Part shown: positions 1 to 6,073 of the stretch, piece after piece
Layout: each line of letters begins with the position of its first letter
How positions within the stretch are numbered: position 1 is the stretch's first letter
Assembly: GCA_003562555.1 (NCBI GenBank)
Contig: PWUO01000018.1
Location: 1 to 6,257 of the forward strand
Direction: 5' to 3'
Source of the DNA: Dehalococcoidia bacterium
GTDB taxonomy: Bacteria > Chloroflexota > Dehalococcoidia > GIF9 > AB-539-J10
Length of the DNA: 6,257 bases
Made by a program: the position numbers and the translations under genes
Notes under the pieces: model-generated
The model's database searches: none
What the model was told of the DNA's origin: nothing
Seen by the model: only the letters and a program-made list of their open reading frames with translations

Positions 1-243
1 AGAGAGTTCCTCCAGCTTACCTCGTCCCACGTAATGGGACCCTGAGGGTGATGCCATCCGCTGGACTTGCACGCCAACCACATCCGCACCGGCGCTTTCG
101 GCTAGATGCTTGAGCTCGGCAATCGAATCGACCGCTGGCCAGCGGTCGTCTCCCTTTCTACTCTCAACAGCAACGAGAAGCGCACGTTCGCGCGCTTCCG
201 ATGTGACATGCAGTTGTCCTTTTATCTTGATCCTCCCCGCCAC
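1..243 (-). CDS. hflX: GTPase HflX, N-terminal part (runs off the left edge)
   Basis: HflX is a GTPase of the Obg-HflX group that binds the large ribosomal subunit and can split or rescue stalled ribosomes. Only the first 81 codons are here, and the GTP-binding domain lies outside the window. The family's N-terminal pattern is clear: RALLVAVE near residue 20, a Trp at 35, the helix SIAELKHLAESAGADVVG at 40-57, and HYVGRGKLEEL at 70-80, matching the usual 'YIGSGKVEEL' stretch. The start is uncertain. No ATG lies in frame before residue 63. GTG at 243 is the most conventional choice and overlaps the end of the aminotransferase gene by about 22 bases, but it has no clear ribosome binding site. 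A good GGGGAGG lies a few codons downstream, ahead of an ATA codon. Translation is probably coupled to the gene before it. The family call is firm; the start is not. Confidence 0.87.
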   Translation of the reverse strand, partial: MAGRIKIKGQLHVTSEARERALLVAVESRKGDDRWPAVDSIAELKHLAESAGADVVGVQVQRMASPSGSHYVGRGKLEELS

Positions 244-1391
244 GTCGCGAGACGCTGCACACCTTCTTCCAGTCGCTCATCAGGAAGTGTTATGGAGAAG
301 CGAATGTAGTCCGCCCCGCTTGTGCCATATCCGATGCCGGGAGTCACGGCAACATGTACCTGTTCCAACAGTTCACGCGCAAGATCGACACCTGAGTACC
401 CCTGCGGTACTCGTGCCCAAACGTAGAATGTGCCGTCAGGCGGGCGCGCACTCAGGCCGATTTCGTCAAGGACCGTCACAAGCTTATCTCGACGGCGCTG
501 AAGTATCACGTTATGCTCTGCGATGACGTCCTGAGAACCGCGCAGCGCCTCAACTGCCATTAGTTGTATCGCCTGCGGGATACCCGAGTCGAGATTCGAC
601 TTCACCGTGAACAACGCACGGACCATCTCCCGGTTTCCCACGACCATTCCGATCCTCCATCCCGTCATGTGATACGTCTTCGACAGAGAGTGGAACTCCA
701 CCCCGACATCTCTGGCCCCCTGCGCCTGCATGAAGCTTGGTGGCCTCTTGCCATCAAAGTACACCTCAGTGTACGGTGCATCATGACACACTGCGATATT
801 GTGCGTCCGTGCGAAATCAACGACCTTCTCGAAGAAGTCCAGTGGCGCACCTGCCCCCGTCGGGTTATTCGGATAATTGAGCCACATCAGTGTGGCGGAG
901 TCCGCAACTGAATCTGGAACCGCATCCAGATCAGGCAGATAGTCGTTCTTCTCCAGTAGCGGCATATAGTAAGGTTCACCCCCGGCAATCATCGTGGCCA
1001 TGGAATACACAGGATAGCCGGGATCCGGCACGAGAACCACACTCCCTGACTCGACGAAGCAGAAGGCGATGTGGCCGATGCCCTCTTTCGATCCTATGAG
1101 TGGAAGGACCTCCGTGTCGGGGTCGAGCCCGACGTCAAAACGATCCCTGTACCAGTCGGCGACCGCCTCTCGCAATTCAGGCAGACCGTCAGTCTCGGGA
1201 TACCTGTGATTCGCCGGAATGCGCGCCTCATGGCAAAGCCGATCGATGATGGGTGACGGCGTCGACATATCGGGGTCTCCAATGGCGAACGTCACGATAT
1301 CGATGCCCTTTGCACGCATCTCGGCGATGCGTCTGTTAATATCGACGAACAGGTAGGGTGGTAGACGGTCGAGTCGTTTCGCGAACTGCAT
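222..1391 (-). CDS. dapL: PLP-dependent aminotransferase, LL-diaminopimelate aminotransferase type
   Basis: This is a class I/II aminotransferase of fold type I. DapL converts tetrahydrodipicolinate directly to LL-diaminopimelate with glutamate as amino donor, skipping the succinylase or acetylase steps of lysine and cell-wall synthesis. Numbered from ATG at 1391 (389 residues), visible marks are IGDPD near 38-42, NHRYP at 61-65, LIGSKEG at 98-104, DPGYPVY at 123-129, NYPNNPT with Asn176, Asp204 and Tyr207 (pyridoxal contacts), SLSKTYHMTGWRIG with the Schiff-base Lys238 and Arg246, and the carboxylate-binding Arg364. The wording LIGSKEG, NHRYP and LPPYLF fits DapL rather than aspartate aminotransferase, and the dapF gene just upstream supports this. 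ATG 1391 is preferred over TTG 1397, because GAGGAG lies 9 bases before the ATG but only 3 before the TTG. Substrate preference is inferred; a broader aminotransferase is possible. Confidence 0.9.
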   Translation of the reverse strand: MQFAKRLDRLPPYLFVDINRRIAEMRAKGIDIVTFAIGDPDMSTPSPIIDRLCHEARIPANHRYPETDGLPELREAVADWYRDRFDVGLDPDTEVLPLIGSKEGIGHIAFCFVESGSVVLVPDPGYPVYSMATMIAGGEPYYMPLLEKNDYLPDLDAVPDSVADSATLMWLNYPNNPTGAGAPLDFFEKVVDFARTHNIAVCHDAPYTEVYFDGKRPPSFMQAQGARDVGVEFHSLSKTYHMTGWRIGMVVGNREMVRALFTVKSNLDSGIPQAIQLMAVEALRGSQDVIAEHNVILQRRRDKLVTVLDEIGLSARPPDGTFYVWARVPQGYSGVDLARELLEQVHVAVTPGIGYGTSGADYIRFSITLPDERLEEGVQRLATWRGGSR

Positions 1392-1411
1392 TCTCAACTA
1401 CTCCTCAAATA

Positions 1412-2254
1412 TCAGTCTGGCCAATCGCCACTGAACACCCGCTGAGCCGGGCCACACAATCTCACCTCGTCGTCACGGCCATGCCATCTGATGATCAATT
1501 CTCCGCCCGGCAGGTGCACGCGGACTTCATCGTCACAATAGCCCAGTAACCGTGCAGCGACTGCGATTGCACACGCTCCCGAACCACAGGCGAGCGTCTC
1601 TCCTGCACCACGTTCCCAGACACGAGCCTCAATTTCGCCACGATTCAGCACCCGTGCAATCTCGAAGTTCACCCGCATCGGAAACACTTCATGATGCTCC
1701 ATCGCCGGTCCTACGTACTCCAGGGGGTACTCGTCAACATGATCCGTCACGAAGCTCACCGCGTGAGGATTTCCCATCGATACCAGGTTGACTGGGATGG
1801 TGCGATCAAGAACCTGCAATTCCAGTCCCAGCACAGGACCGGGGACGCTGCCGATACGAGCCGGAATCTCCCCGGGATCGAATCGAGGAACCCCCATGGT
1901 CACCTCGATCCCACCCGCAGTCTCACCGCTCCCCGGATGGACGGACACCTCCCGGATCCCTGCAAGTGTTTCAACCATGAACGATGAATCGGTCACAAGG
2001 TTATGGTCCGTGGCGTAGCGCGCAAAACACCGAAGTCCGTTGCCGCATGCCTCCGCTTCTGAGCCATCAGGATTCAGCATTCGCATCAGGAGCCCGGTCT
2101 GCGTGCCCCGGGCGACCAGGATGAGCCCATCCGCGCCCACTCCGAAGTGGCGGTCGCACATGCGCCTCGCAAGCTCATTCCGTGGGAGTTGGACGCCTCT
2201 CGCGTCAACAACCACGAAGTCATTACCCGCACCCTGGTATTTTTCGAACCTCAT
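1412..2254 (-). CDS. dapF: Diaminopimelate epimerase
   Basis: DapF converts LL-diaminopimelate to meso-diaminopimelate, the precursor of lysine and, where made, of peptidoglycan. It is a cytoplasmic enzyme without a cofactor that uses two cysteines as acid and base. Both are present: Cys70 in EACGNGLRC and Cys223 in ETLACGSGACA. The substrate-binding parts GAGNDF (Asn11), NPDGSEAE (Asn61), GNPHAV (Asn162) and WERGAGET (Glu214-Arg215 region) are intact. At 280 residues it has the usual family length and looks complete. Its ATG overlaps the TGA of miaA in an ATGA arrangement, so the two are probably translationally coupled, with GAAGG 9 bases upstream. The dapL-type gene follows after 20 bases, so the enzymes for two successive steps are encoded side by side. 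No oddities were seen. Confidence 0.97.
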   Translation of the reverse strand: MRFEKYQGAGNDFVVVDARGVQLPRNELARRMCDRHFGVGADGLILVARGTQTGLLMRMLNPDGSEAEACGNGLRCFARYATDHNLVTDSSFMVETLAGIREVSVHPGSGETAGGIEVTMGVPRFDPGEIPARIGSVPGPVLGLELQVLDRTIPVNLVSMGNPHAVSFVTDHVDEYPLEYVGPAMEHHEVFPMRVNFEIARVLNRGEIEARVWERGAGETLACGSGACAIAVAARLLGYCDDEVRVHLPGGELIIRWHGRDDEVRLCGPAQRVFSGDWPD

Positions 2255-3204
2255 TTCACTGCGCCTTCAATTATGCGGATTGCCTGCTCGACGGCTCTTG
2301 CCTGCTGCTCCCAATCAAGCCACCTGATGCGCTCGTCCGTTGGCCGAAACCACGCATGCTGTCGTCGAATCAGGCGGCGCGTCTCACGTCTCACGCGCGC
2401 CATCGTGCCATCAAGATCGCACCGGCCGCTAACGTAGTCGGCAACCTCACGGTACCCAATACTCGACATCGAAGGCAACGCCGGACTGTAGCCCCTGTCC
2501 AGCAGGGACCTCACCTCTGCGGCGAATCCATGCCGCATCATTCTATCAATTCGGGCGTCTGCCCTCGCAATCAGCGCAGGACGATCAAGTGCCAGACCAA
2601 TCACCACCACCGAATGAGCGCTCGTCTGCTGCCTCCTCCACAGGAGAACGGACGGCTTCTTTCCTGTTGCCCGAAACAACTCGAGAGCTCGTATTACGCG
2701 GCGCACATTAGCCTCATGAATCCTAGCGCCAGCTTCGGCATCGATTCGCGTGAGTTCTGCGTGCAGCACGCCCGGGCCGTGCGTCTTCACGCGTTCCTGC
2801 ATTTCAGTTCTGAACTCGCGATCGGGTGGTACCTCGGGGACCTGCCATCTCTCCGCGAGAGACCAGACGTACTGCCCCGTACCGCCTACCACGAGGGGAA
2901 TCCTTCCACGTTCCGCAACGGCATGGCTTGCGTGACGTGCAAGGCGAAGATACTGAGACAGCGAAAACTCCTCGTTCGGATCCACCACGTCGAGAACATG
3001 GTGGGACACACGTTCACGCTCATCGGAGGTGGGCTTGCTCGTCCCGATGTCCATGTACCGGTAGACCTGTCGGCTATCGGCATTGATGATCTCGAGAGGT
3101 AGTCTCTGGGCCAGAGTCAGCGCGCATTCGCTCTTGCCGACTGCAGTGGGGCCCACGAGCGCAATCACCGGGCCCGTAGGATGGTCTTCGTGCGTAACGA
3201 TCAA
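2251..3204 (-). CDS. miaA: tRNA dimethylallyltransferase
   Basis: MiaA transfers a dimethylallyl group from dimethylallyl diphosphate to N6 of A37 in tRNAs that read codons starting with U. This is the first step toward ms2i6A and stabilises codon pairing. In the 317 residues the P-loop GPTAVGKS is at 18-25. It is followed by NADSRQVYRYMDIGTSKP at 41-58 with the catalytic Asp43, VGGTGQYVWSL at 106-116, RRVIRALE at 168-175, IGYREVADY at 249-257, and the tRNA-binding RRLIRRQHAWFR near 276-287. Length is normal. The start is the weak point. TTG at 3204 gives the right N-terminus for the family, with only GGAG 11 bases upstream; GTG at codon 13 would begin just before the P-loop. The gene lies 33 bases after tpiA and overlaps dapF by 4 bases. 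Confidence 0.96.
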   Translation of the reverse strand: MIVTHEDHPTGPVIALVGPTAVGKSECALTLAQRLPLEIINADSRQVYRYMDIGTSKPTSDERERVSHHVLDVVDPNEEFSLSQYLRLARHASHAVAERGRIPLVVGGTGQYVWSLAERWQVPEVPPDREFRTEMQERVKTHGPGVLHAELTRIDAEAGARIHEANVRRVIRALELFRATGKKPSVLLWRRQQTSAHSVVVIGLALDRPALIARADARIDRMMRHGFAAEVRSLLDRGYSPALPSMSSIGYREVADYVSGRCDLDGTMARVRRETRRLIRRQHAWFRPTDERIRWLDWEQQARAVEQAIRIIEGAVK

Positions 3205-3237
3205 AGCCCCACATGCTCCATGACGATCCGAGTCAAA

Positions 3238-4002
3238 CTATCCGCACGTGGACGCGGATCGGGCCACGATCTCGGTGAACTCGGCACATTTCAGGCTGGC
3301 GCCGCCGACCAGCGTCCCGTCTATCTCGCTCAAGCTGACGAAGCTCTCTACGTTATCTGAGGTGACACTTCCTCCGTATAGTATCCTTATGCTAGTCGAG
3401 AAGACCGCGCCCCAGCCAGTCCTGACCATCTCCCGAATACCGGCAACGGTCGCGTTGACATCGCGTGGATTGGCTGACCTGCCAGTGCCGATTGCCCACA
3501 CCGGTTCATAGGCGACGACCATATCAATCGTCGGGGTCATGCCCTGCAGCACTGCGTTCATCTGGCGTCCGATCACCTCGGCGGTTATGCCTGCATCGCG
3601 CTCTTCCAGAGTTTCGCCGACGCAGACGATCGGTGTGATTTCGTGACGTTCAAGCGAGGCGGCTTTCTTCGCAACCCATTCATCGGTGTCGCCAAACCAG
3701 TGCCTGCGCTCGGAATGGCCGACGATGACATACCGGCACAGTCCGGCAAGCATAGGCGCGGATATCGCACCAGTGTAGGCTCCCCTATCCTCGAAGAATA
3801 CATCCTGCGCGCCCAGATGAATGGGGCTGTCACGAAGCACGTCTTGTACGGGCTTGAGCGCGACGAAAGGTGGACATACAACAACCTCGACCTGACGAAG
3901 AGGTCGCAGCGTTTCACGCAGCGAGGACGCCAATTGGATGGCATCCTCCACGGTGCCGTTCATTTTCCAGTTCCCGGCGGTCAGCAGAGTTCTCATACCC
4001 AC
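3238..4002 (-). CDS. tpiA: Triosephosphate isomerase
   Basis: TpiA interconverts dihydroxyacetone phosphate and glyceraldehyde 3-phosphate in glycolysis and gluconeogenesis. It is a TIM-barrel protein, normally a cytoplasmic dimer. Numbered from GTG at 4002 (254 residues), the catalytic set is complete: AGNWKMN with Asn11 and Lys13, VGHSERR with the electrophilic His96, and AYEPVWAIGTG with the general base Glu166 followed by the mobile loop 6. The phosphate-binding turns YGGSV at 209-213 and LVGGASL at 231-237 are also present. AGGAG stands 5 bases before the GTG and 11 before the ATG at 3996, so GTG is favoured by spacing; the ATG start would give 252 residues and fits family alignments equally well. 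It lies 32 bases after pgk, a common pairing, and is probably in the same transcript. Confidence 0.97.
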   Translation of the reverse strand: MGMRTLLTAGNWKMNGTVEDAIQLASSLRETLRPLRQVEVVVCPPFVALKPVQDVLRDSPIHLGAQDVFFEDRGAYTGAISAPMLAGLCRYVIVGHSERRHWFGDTDEWVAKKAASLERHEITPIVCVGETLEERDAGITAEVIGRQMNAVLQGMTPTIDMVVAYEPVWAIGTGRSANPRDVNATVAGIREMVRTGWGAVFSTSIRILYGGSVTSDNVESFVSLSEIDGTLVGGASLKCAEFTEIVARSASTCG

Positions 4003-4034
4003 TGTCTCTCCTGCACCCTGTATTCGACGTACAT

Positions 4035-5219
4035 CTACAGATCCTCGAGCGCCTCCACTCCTGGCAAAGTTCCTCTTTCGAGCAATTCGAGCGTGGCTCC
4101 GCCACCCGTCGACACATGGGTGACCAGGTCAGCCAGACCCATTTCCTGCACGGCATCGACGCTCGAGCCGCCGCCGATTACGGATCTGGCATCTGTGGCG
4201 GCGATGTAGTTGATGAGACACCGGGTACCCATGGAGAACTGAGGTATCTCGTACACACCCATCGGACCATTCCACATGACCGTCTTACACGATTCAAGTT
4301 TGCTGAAGTAATGCTCGATGGACTTCGGGCCGATGTCGACGATACCACTGCCTGCGGGCACGTTGGTCGACTGAACCACCCGTGCACGTACCCCGGGTTT
4401 GACCTGCTGGGCTACGAGCACGTCAATCGGCAGTACCACCGGCACTCCACTGCGCTCCGATTCGGCCATGATTGCGCGAGCCTCTTCAAGCATCTCGGTC
4501 TCCACAAGTGACTCCCCCACGTCCAGCCCTCTCGCCTTGAGAAAGGTCGCGGCCAGCCCTCCACCCACAAGTACGATGTCCACGCGTTGCAGCATATTCC
4601 TGATCATGCCTACCTTGTCACTGACCTTCGCACCACCGAATACGCAGGCGAACGGCCGTGAAGGCGACGTCAGCAGCTCGCCAAGCGCCTGCAACTCTTT
4701 CTCCATGAGCAGGCCGGCGACAGACGGCAGATGATGAGTGATCCCCTCGGTTGAGGCGTGCGCCCGGTGCGCGGTACCAAATGCATCATTCACGTATATA
4801 TCGGCGAGCGCCGCAAGCTGTGCGGAGAATGATGGGTCGTTCTTCTCCTCGTCAGCGTGGAATCTCAGATTCTCGAGCAGCAACACATCTCCGTCATTCA
4901 AGGCAGAGGCTGCCTCTTCGGCACGAGGACCAATACAATCGTCCGCGTAGATGACCGTGGAGCCAAGCAACTCGGCGAGTCGGTCCGCGACCGGTTTTAA
5001 CCGCATATCATCGACAACCCGTCCCTTCGGTCTGCCGAGATGAGATGCAAGGATGACACGAGCTCCCCTGCCGATCAGATCCTCAACTGTCGGCAGTGCG
5101 GCTCTGATGCGTGTATCGTCAGTTATCTGCCCGGCCTCATTGAACGGCACGTTGAAATCAACGCGAACGAACACCTTCTTGCCGGTCACATCGATATCCC
5201 TGATCGTCTTCTTCTGCAT
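4035..5219 (-). CDS. pgk: Phosphoglycerate kinase
   Basis: Pgk transfers the acyl phosphate of 1,3-bisphosphoglycerate to ADP, giving ATP and 3-phosphoglycerate. It is a monomeric two-domain cytoplasmic enzyme of glycolysis. The 394-residue length is standard. The N domain shows VRVDFNVP at 18-25, SHLGRPKG at 59-66, ENLRFHADEEKNDP at 116-129 and VNDAFGTAHRAHAST at 143-157. The C domain shows GGAKVSDK at 195-202, LVGGGLAATFL at 217-227, MWNGPMGVYE at 315-324 and STGGGATLE at 370-378. One oddity is that the nucleotide-loop motif usually written GGGDS or GGGDT reads GGGSS at 349-353, so the usual Asp is Ser352. The ATG at 5219 has AGGAGG 10 bases upstream. This is the first gene of the minus-strand run and has its own promoter. 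Confidence 0.98.
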   Translation of the reverse strand: MQKKTIRDIDVTGKKVFVRVDFNVPFNEAGQITDDTRIRAALPTVEDLIGRGARVILASHLGRPKGRVVDDMRLKPVADRLAELLGSTVIYADDCIGPRAEEAASALNDGDVLLLENLRFHADEEKNDPSFSAQLAALADIYVNDAFGTAHRAHASTEGITHHLPSVAGLLMEKELQALGELLTSPSRPFACVFGGAKVSDKVGMIRNMLQRVDIVLVGGGLAATFLKARGLDVGESLVETEMLEEARAIMAESERSGVPVVLPIDVLVAQQVKPGVRARVVQSTNVPAGSGIVDIGPKSIEHYFSKLESCKTVMWNGPMGVYEIPQFSMGTRCLINYIAATDARSVIGGGSSVDAVQEMGLADLVTHVSTGGGATLELLERGTLPGVEALEDL

Positions 5220-5243
5220 GGCGCGCCAACCTCCTGGTAGCTA

Positions 5244-5302
5244 ATGCAACATGTGCATCGGGTGTGGACGGCACCCGTCCATACCGCATGGTAGGCATGC
5301 GG
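5244..5302. repeat. Cluster of three adjacent inverted repeats in the pgk leader and promoter
   Basis: Three inverted repeats lie almost end to end. The first is ATGCA-N5-TGCAT at 5244-5258. The second has 11-base arms at 5261-5271 and 5275-5285 around CAC; its inner six pairs (GGACGG/CCGTCC) are perfect and one outer pair is G-T on the plus strand. The third is CCGCATG-GTAGG-CATGCGG at 5284-5302, with perfect 7-base arms over the pgk -10 box. The third is placed like an operator. The second would form a hairpin at the very 5' end of the pgk mRNA. No T-run follows them, so they do not look like terminators. The protein or signal involved is unknown. Confidence 0.5.
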
Positions 5303-5317
5303 CAGTGGGGGTGTCAA
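5288..5317 (-). promoter_or_regulatory. Promoter of the pgk operon (sigma-70 type)
   Basis: On the minus strand a perfect -35 TTGACA (5317-5312) is followed, 18 bases on, by TACCAT (5293-5288), which matches TATAAT at four of six positions. Transcription should begin near 5281, giving a leader of about 62 bases before the pgk ATG. An inverted repeat (5284-5302) lies directly over the -10 box, so repression there is possible. Confidence 0.6.
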
Positions 5318-5339
5318 CCATCGCTCCGTCTCAGCGCAT

Positions 5340-5368
5340 TTGCCCCATACGCGCTCGTGGCATATAAT
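5340..5368 (+). promoter_or_regulatory. Promoter of the plus-strand zinc-protein genes
   Basis: A consensus -10 TATAAT (5363-5368) has TTGCCC, four of six bases of TTGACA, exactly 17 bases upstream (5340-5345). The start of transcription should be near 5375, which gives a leader of about 36 bases before the ATG at 5411. The promoter is divergent from the pgk promoter, and its last base is the first base of a CIRCE-like operator. Confidence 0.7.
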
Positions 5369-5394
5369 TAGCAGCTTGAAGGTGCGAGTGCTAA
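5368..5394 (+). promoter_or_regulatory. CIRCE-like operator (candidate HrcA binding site)
   Basis: The CIRCE element bound by the heat-shock repressor HrcA is TTAGCACTC, nine free bases, then GAGTGCTAA. Here the left arm is TTAGCAGCT (5368-5376), the spacer is exactly nine bases, and the right arm is a perfect GAGTGCTAA (5386-5394), so 15 of 18 fixed bases match with the correct geometry. It covers the edge of the -10 box and the expected transcription start, where HrcA would block transcription at normal temperature. The three mismatches are all in the inner part of the left arm and would weaken, but need not abolish, binding. HrcA itself is not encoded in this window. Confidence 0.65.
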
Positions 5395-5409
5395 TCACCG
5401 GAGGTGATT
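5393..5409 (+). promoter_or_regulatory. Hairpin holding the ribosome binding site of the 5411 gene
   Basis: AATCACC (5393-5399) and GGTGATT (5403-5409) are perfect 7-base inverted arms around a GGA loop. The Shine-Dalgarno sequence GGAGGTGAT (5400-5408), an unusually long match to the 3' end of 16S rRNA, forms the loop and the 3' arm, and the ATG begins 2 bases after the stem. A folded leader would hide the ribosome binding site. The arm shares two bases with the CIRCE-like right arm. Control by temperature or by a bound factor is inferred. Confidence 0.5.
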
Positions 5410-5410
5410 G

Positions 5411-5758
5411 ATGAACTGTTCGGCATGCGGAAGCCCTCTCCAGTTCGATCGTGTGGTGTTTCGCTGTTCATGTGGTGCCTATATTCACGCGTATTGTGTT
5501 GATCGGCATATAGTCGATTCTCACCGACCCGATCTAGAGGAAGGCTACGCGGACCTGAATGGAGAGTTTCACCCCAAGCACAAGCCGGTAGCAACGCGGC
5601 AGATATCAGAACCGTCTGAGGAACTTGAGCTTAGTGAGACCATGAAAGAGCCGACTGTGGAGGAAGACGATTCGCAGGACATGGTCCCGGGAGAGGAGAT
5701 CCTGGAAGAGGCAGGCGCTGACGCGCACGAGGACGAAACCTCCGAAGAGGATAGATAG
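5411..5758 (+). CDS. Unrecognised small Cys/His-rich (zinc-binding) protein with acidic tail
   Basis: I do not recognise this 115-residue protein as a named family. The first 38 residues carry eight possible metal ligands: Cys3, Cys6, Cys19, Cys21, His26, Cys29, His33 and His38. The pattern is C-x2-C-x12-C-x-C-x4-H-x2-C-x3-H-x4-H, enough for two zinc ions and reminiscent of RING-like or treble-clef fingers, though it does not fit the RING spacing. His54 and His57 follow in a short linker. Residues 66-115 are strongly acidic (about 22 Asp/Glu of 50, with two Lys/Arg), are probably disordered, and resemble tails that contact basic proteins or ribosomes. No signal peptide or membrane segment is seen. 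ATG 5411 has GGAGG 6 bases upstream and is preferred to the TTG just before it. The CIRCE-like site and hairpin suggest a stress-related role (inferred). It is probably cotranscribed with the FmdB-family gene 46 bases on. Confidence 0.85.
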   Translation: MNCSACGSPLQFDRVVFRCSCGAYIHAYCVDRHIVDSHRPDLEEGYADLNGEFHPKHKPVATRQISEPSEELELSETMKEPTVEEDDSQDMVPGEEILEEAGADAHEDETSEEDR

Positions 5759-5804
5759 CCATCCATCGGTGAGGAAGTGCGCGTTGCATTCAGGAGGATG
5801 ACAG

Positions 5805-6014
5805 GTGCCGACTTACACGTACCAGTGTGATTGCTGCAAACACGAGTTCGACGTGAGGCAGAGTTTCAAGGACAGGCCTGCGGCTTCCTGCCCTGAGTGT
5901 GGCAAGGAGGCTCGTCGCGTGTTCTGCCCGGTGCCGATCGTGTTCAAAGGTCCAGGCTTCTACACCACCGATTCGCGTGGAGCTTCCGCGACTGCCTCGA
6001 CGGACAGCGATTAG
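5805..6014 (+). CDS. FmdB-family zinc-ribbon protein
   Basis: This 69-residue protein belongs to the FmdB family of small CxxC...CxxC zinc ribbons, named after a putative regulator in a methylotroph's formamidase/amidase gene cluster. The molecular role of most members is unknown. The opening PTYTYQCDCC, with Cys8 and Cys11, is the standard start of the family. The second pair is Cys29 and Cys32 in SCPECGK, and GPGFYTTDSRG near 49-59 followed by a Ser/Thr/Ala-rich end is the usual C-terminus. The start is GTG at 5805, chosen because AGGAGG (5792-5797) ends 7 bases before it and because the family begins at that Met-Pro. An ATG at 5798 is out of frame. There is no clear promoter in the 46-base gap before it, so it probably shares the transcript, and any HrcA control, of the gene before it. 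Confidence 0.92.
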   Translation: MPTYTYQCDCCKHEFDVRQSFKDRPAASCPECGKEARRVFCPVPIVFKGPGFYTTDSRGASATASTDSD

Positions 6015-6059
6015 TAAACACCATCGGCGCAGTACCGTACACGACACGCCCGCGGGTGG

Positions 6060-6065
6060 TACACT
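6060..6065 (+). promoter_or_regulatory. Possible -10 box for the tRNA
   Basis: TACACT, four of six bases of TATAAT with an upstream TGG that resembles an extended -10, ends 8 bases before the tRNA acceptor strand. I see no matching -35, so the tRNA may be transcribed from here or by read-through from the FmdB-family gene. Confidence 0.3.
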
Positions 6066-6073
6066 GTTCACAC

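Noticed and set aside
2182..3102. 306-codon open frame on the plus strand
   Set aside because: It lies opposite miaA, which has all its motifs. The translated protein shows no family features, and the openness follows from the codon bias of the real gene.
3643..4511. Long plus-strand frames opposite tpiA and pgk
   Set aside because: They are antisense shadows of two complete, well-recognised enzymes, overlap each other, and have no ribosome binding site or recognisable domain.
5186..5594. Minus-strand frames across the intergenic region and the 5411 gene
   Set aside because: They run through the promoters and the CIRCE-like site and lack recognisable features. The plus-strand gene has a better start and a clear Cys/His pattern.
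6030..6066. Possible terminator hairpin after the FmdB-family gene (CAGTACC with GGT-AC-ACTG)
   Set aside because: The stem is short and bulged, the loop is long, no T-run follows, and it overlaps the possible tRNA -10 box.
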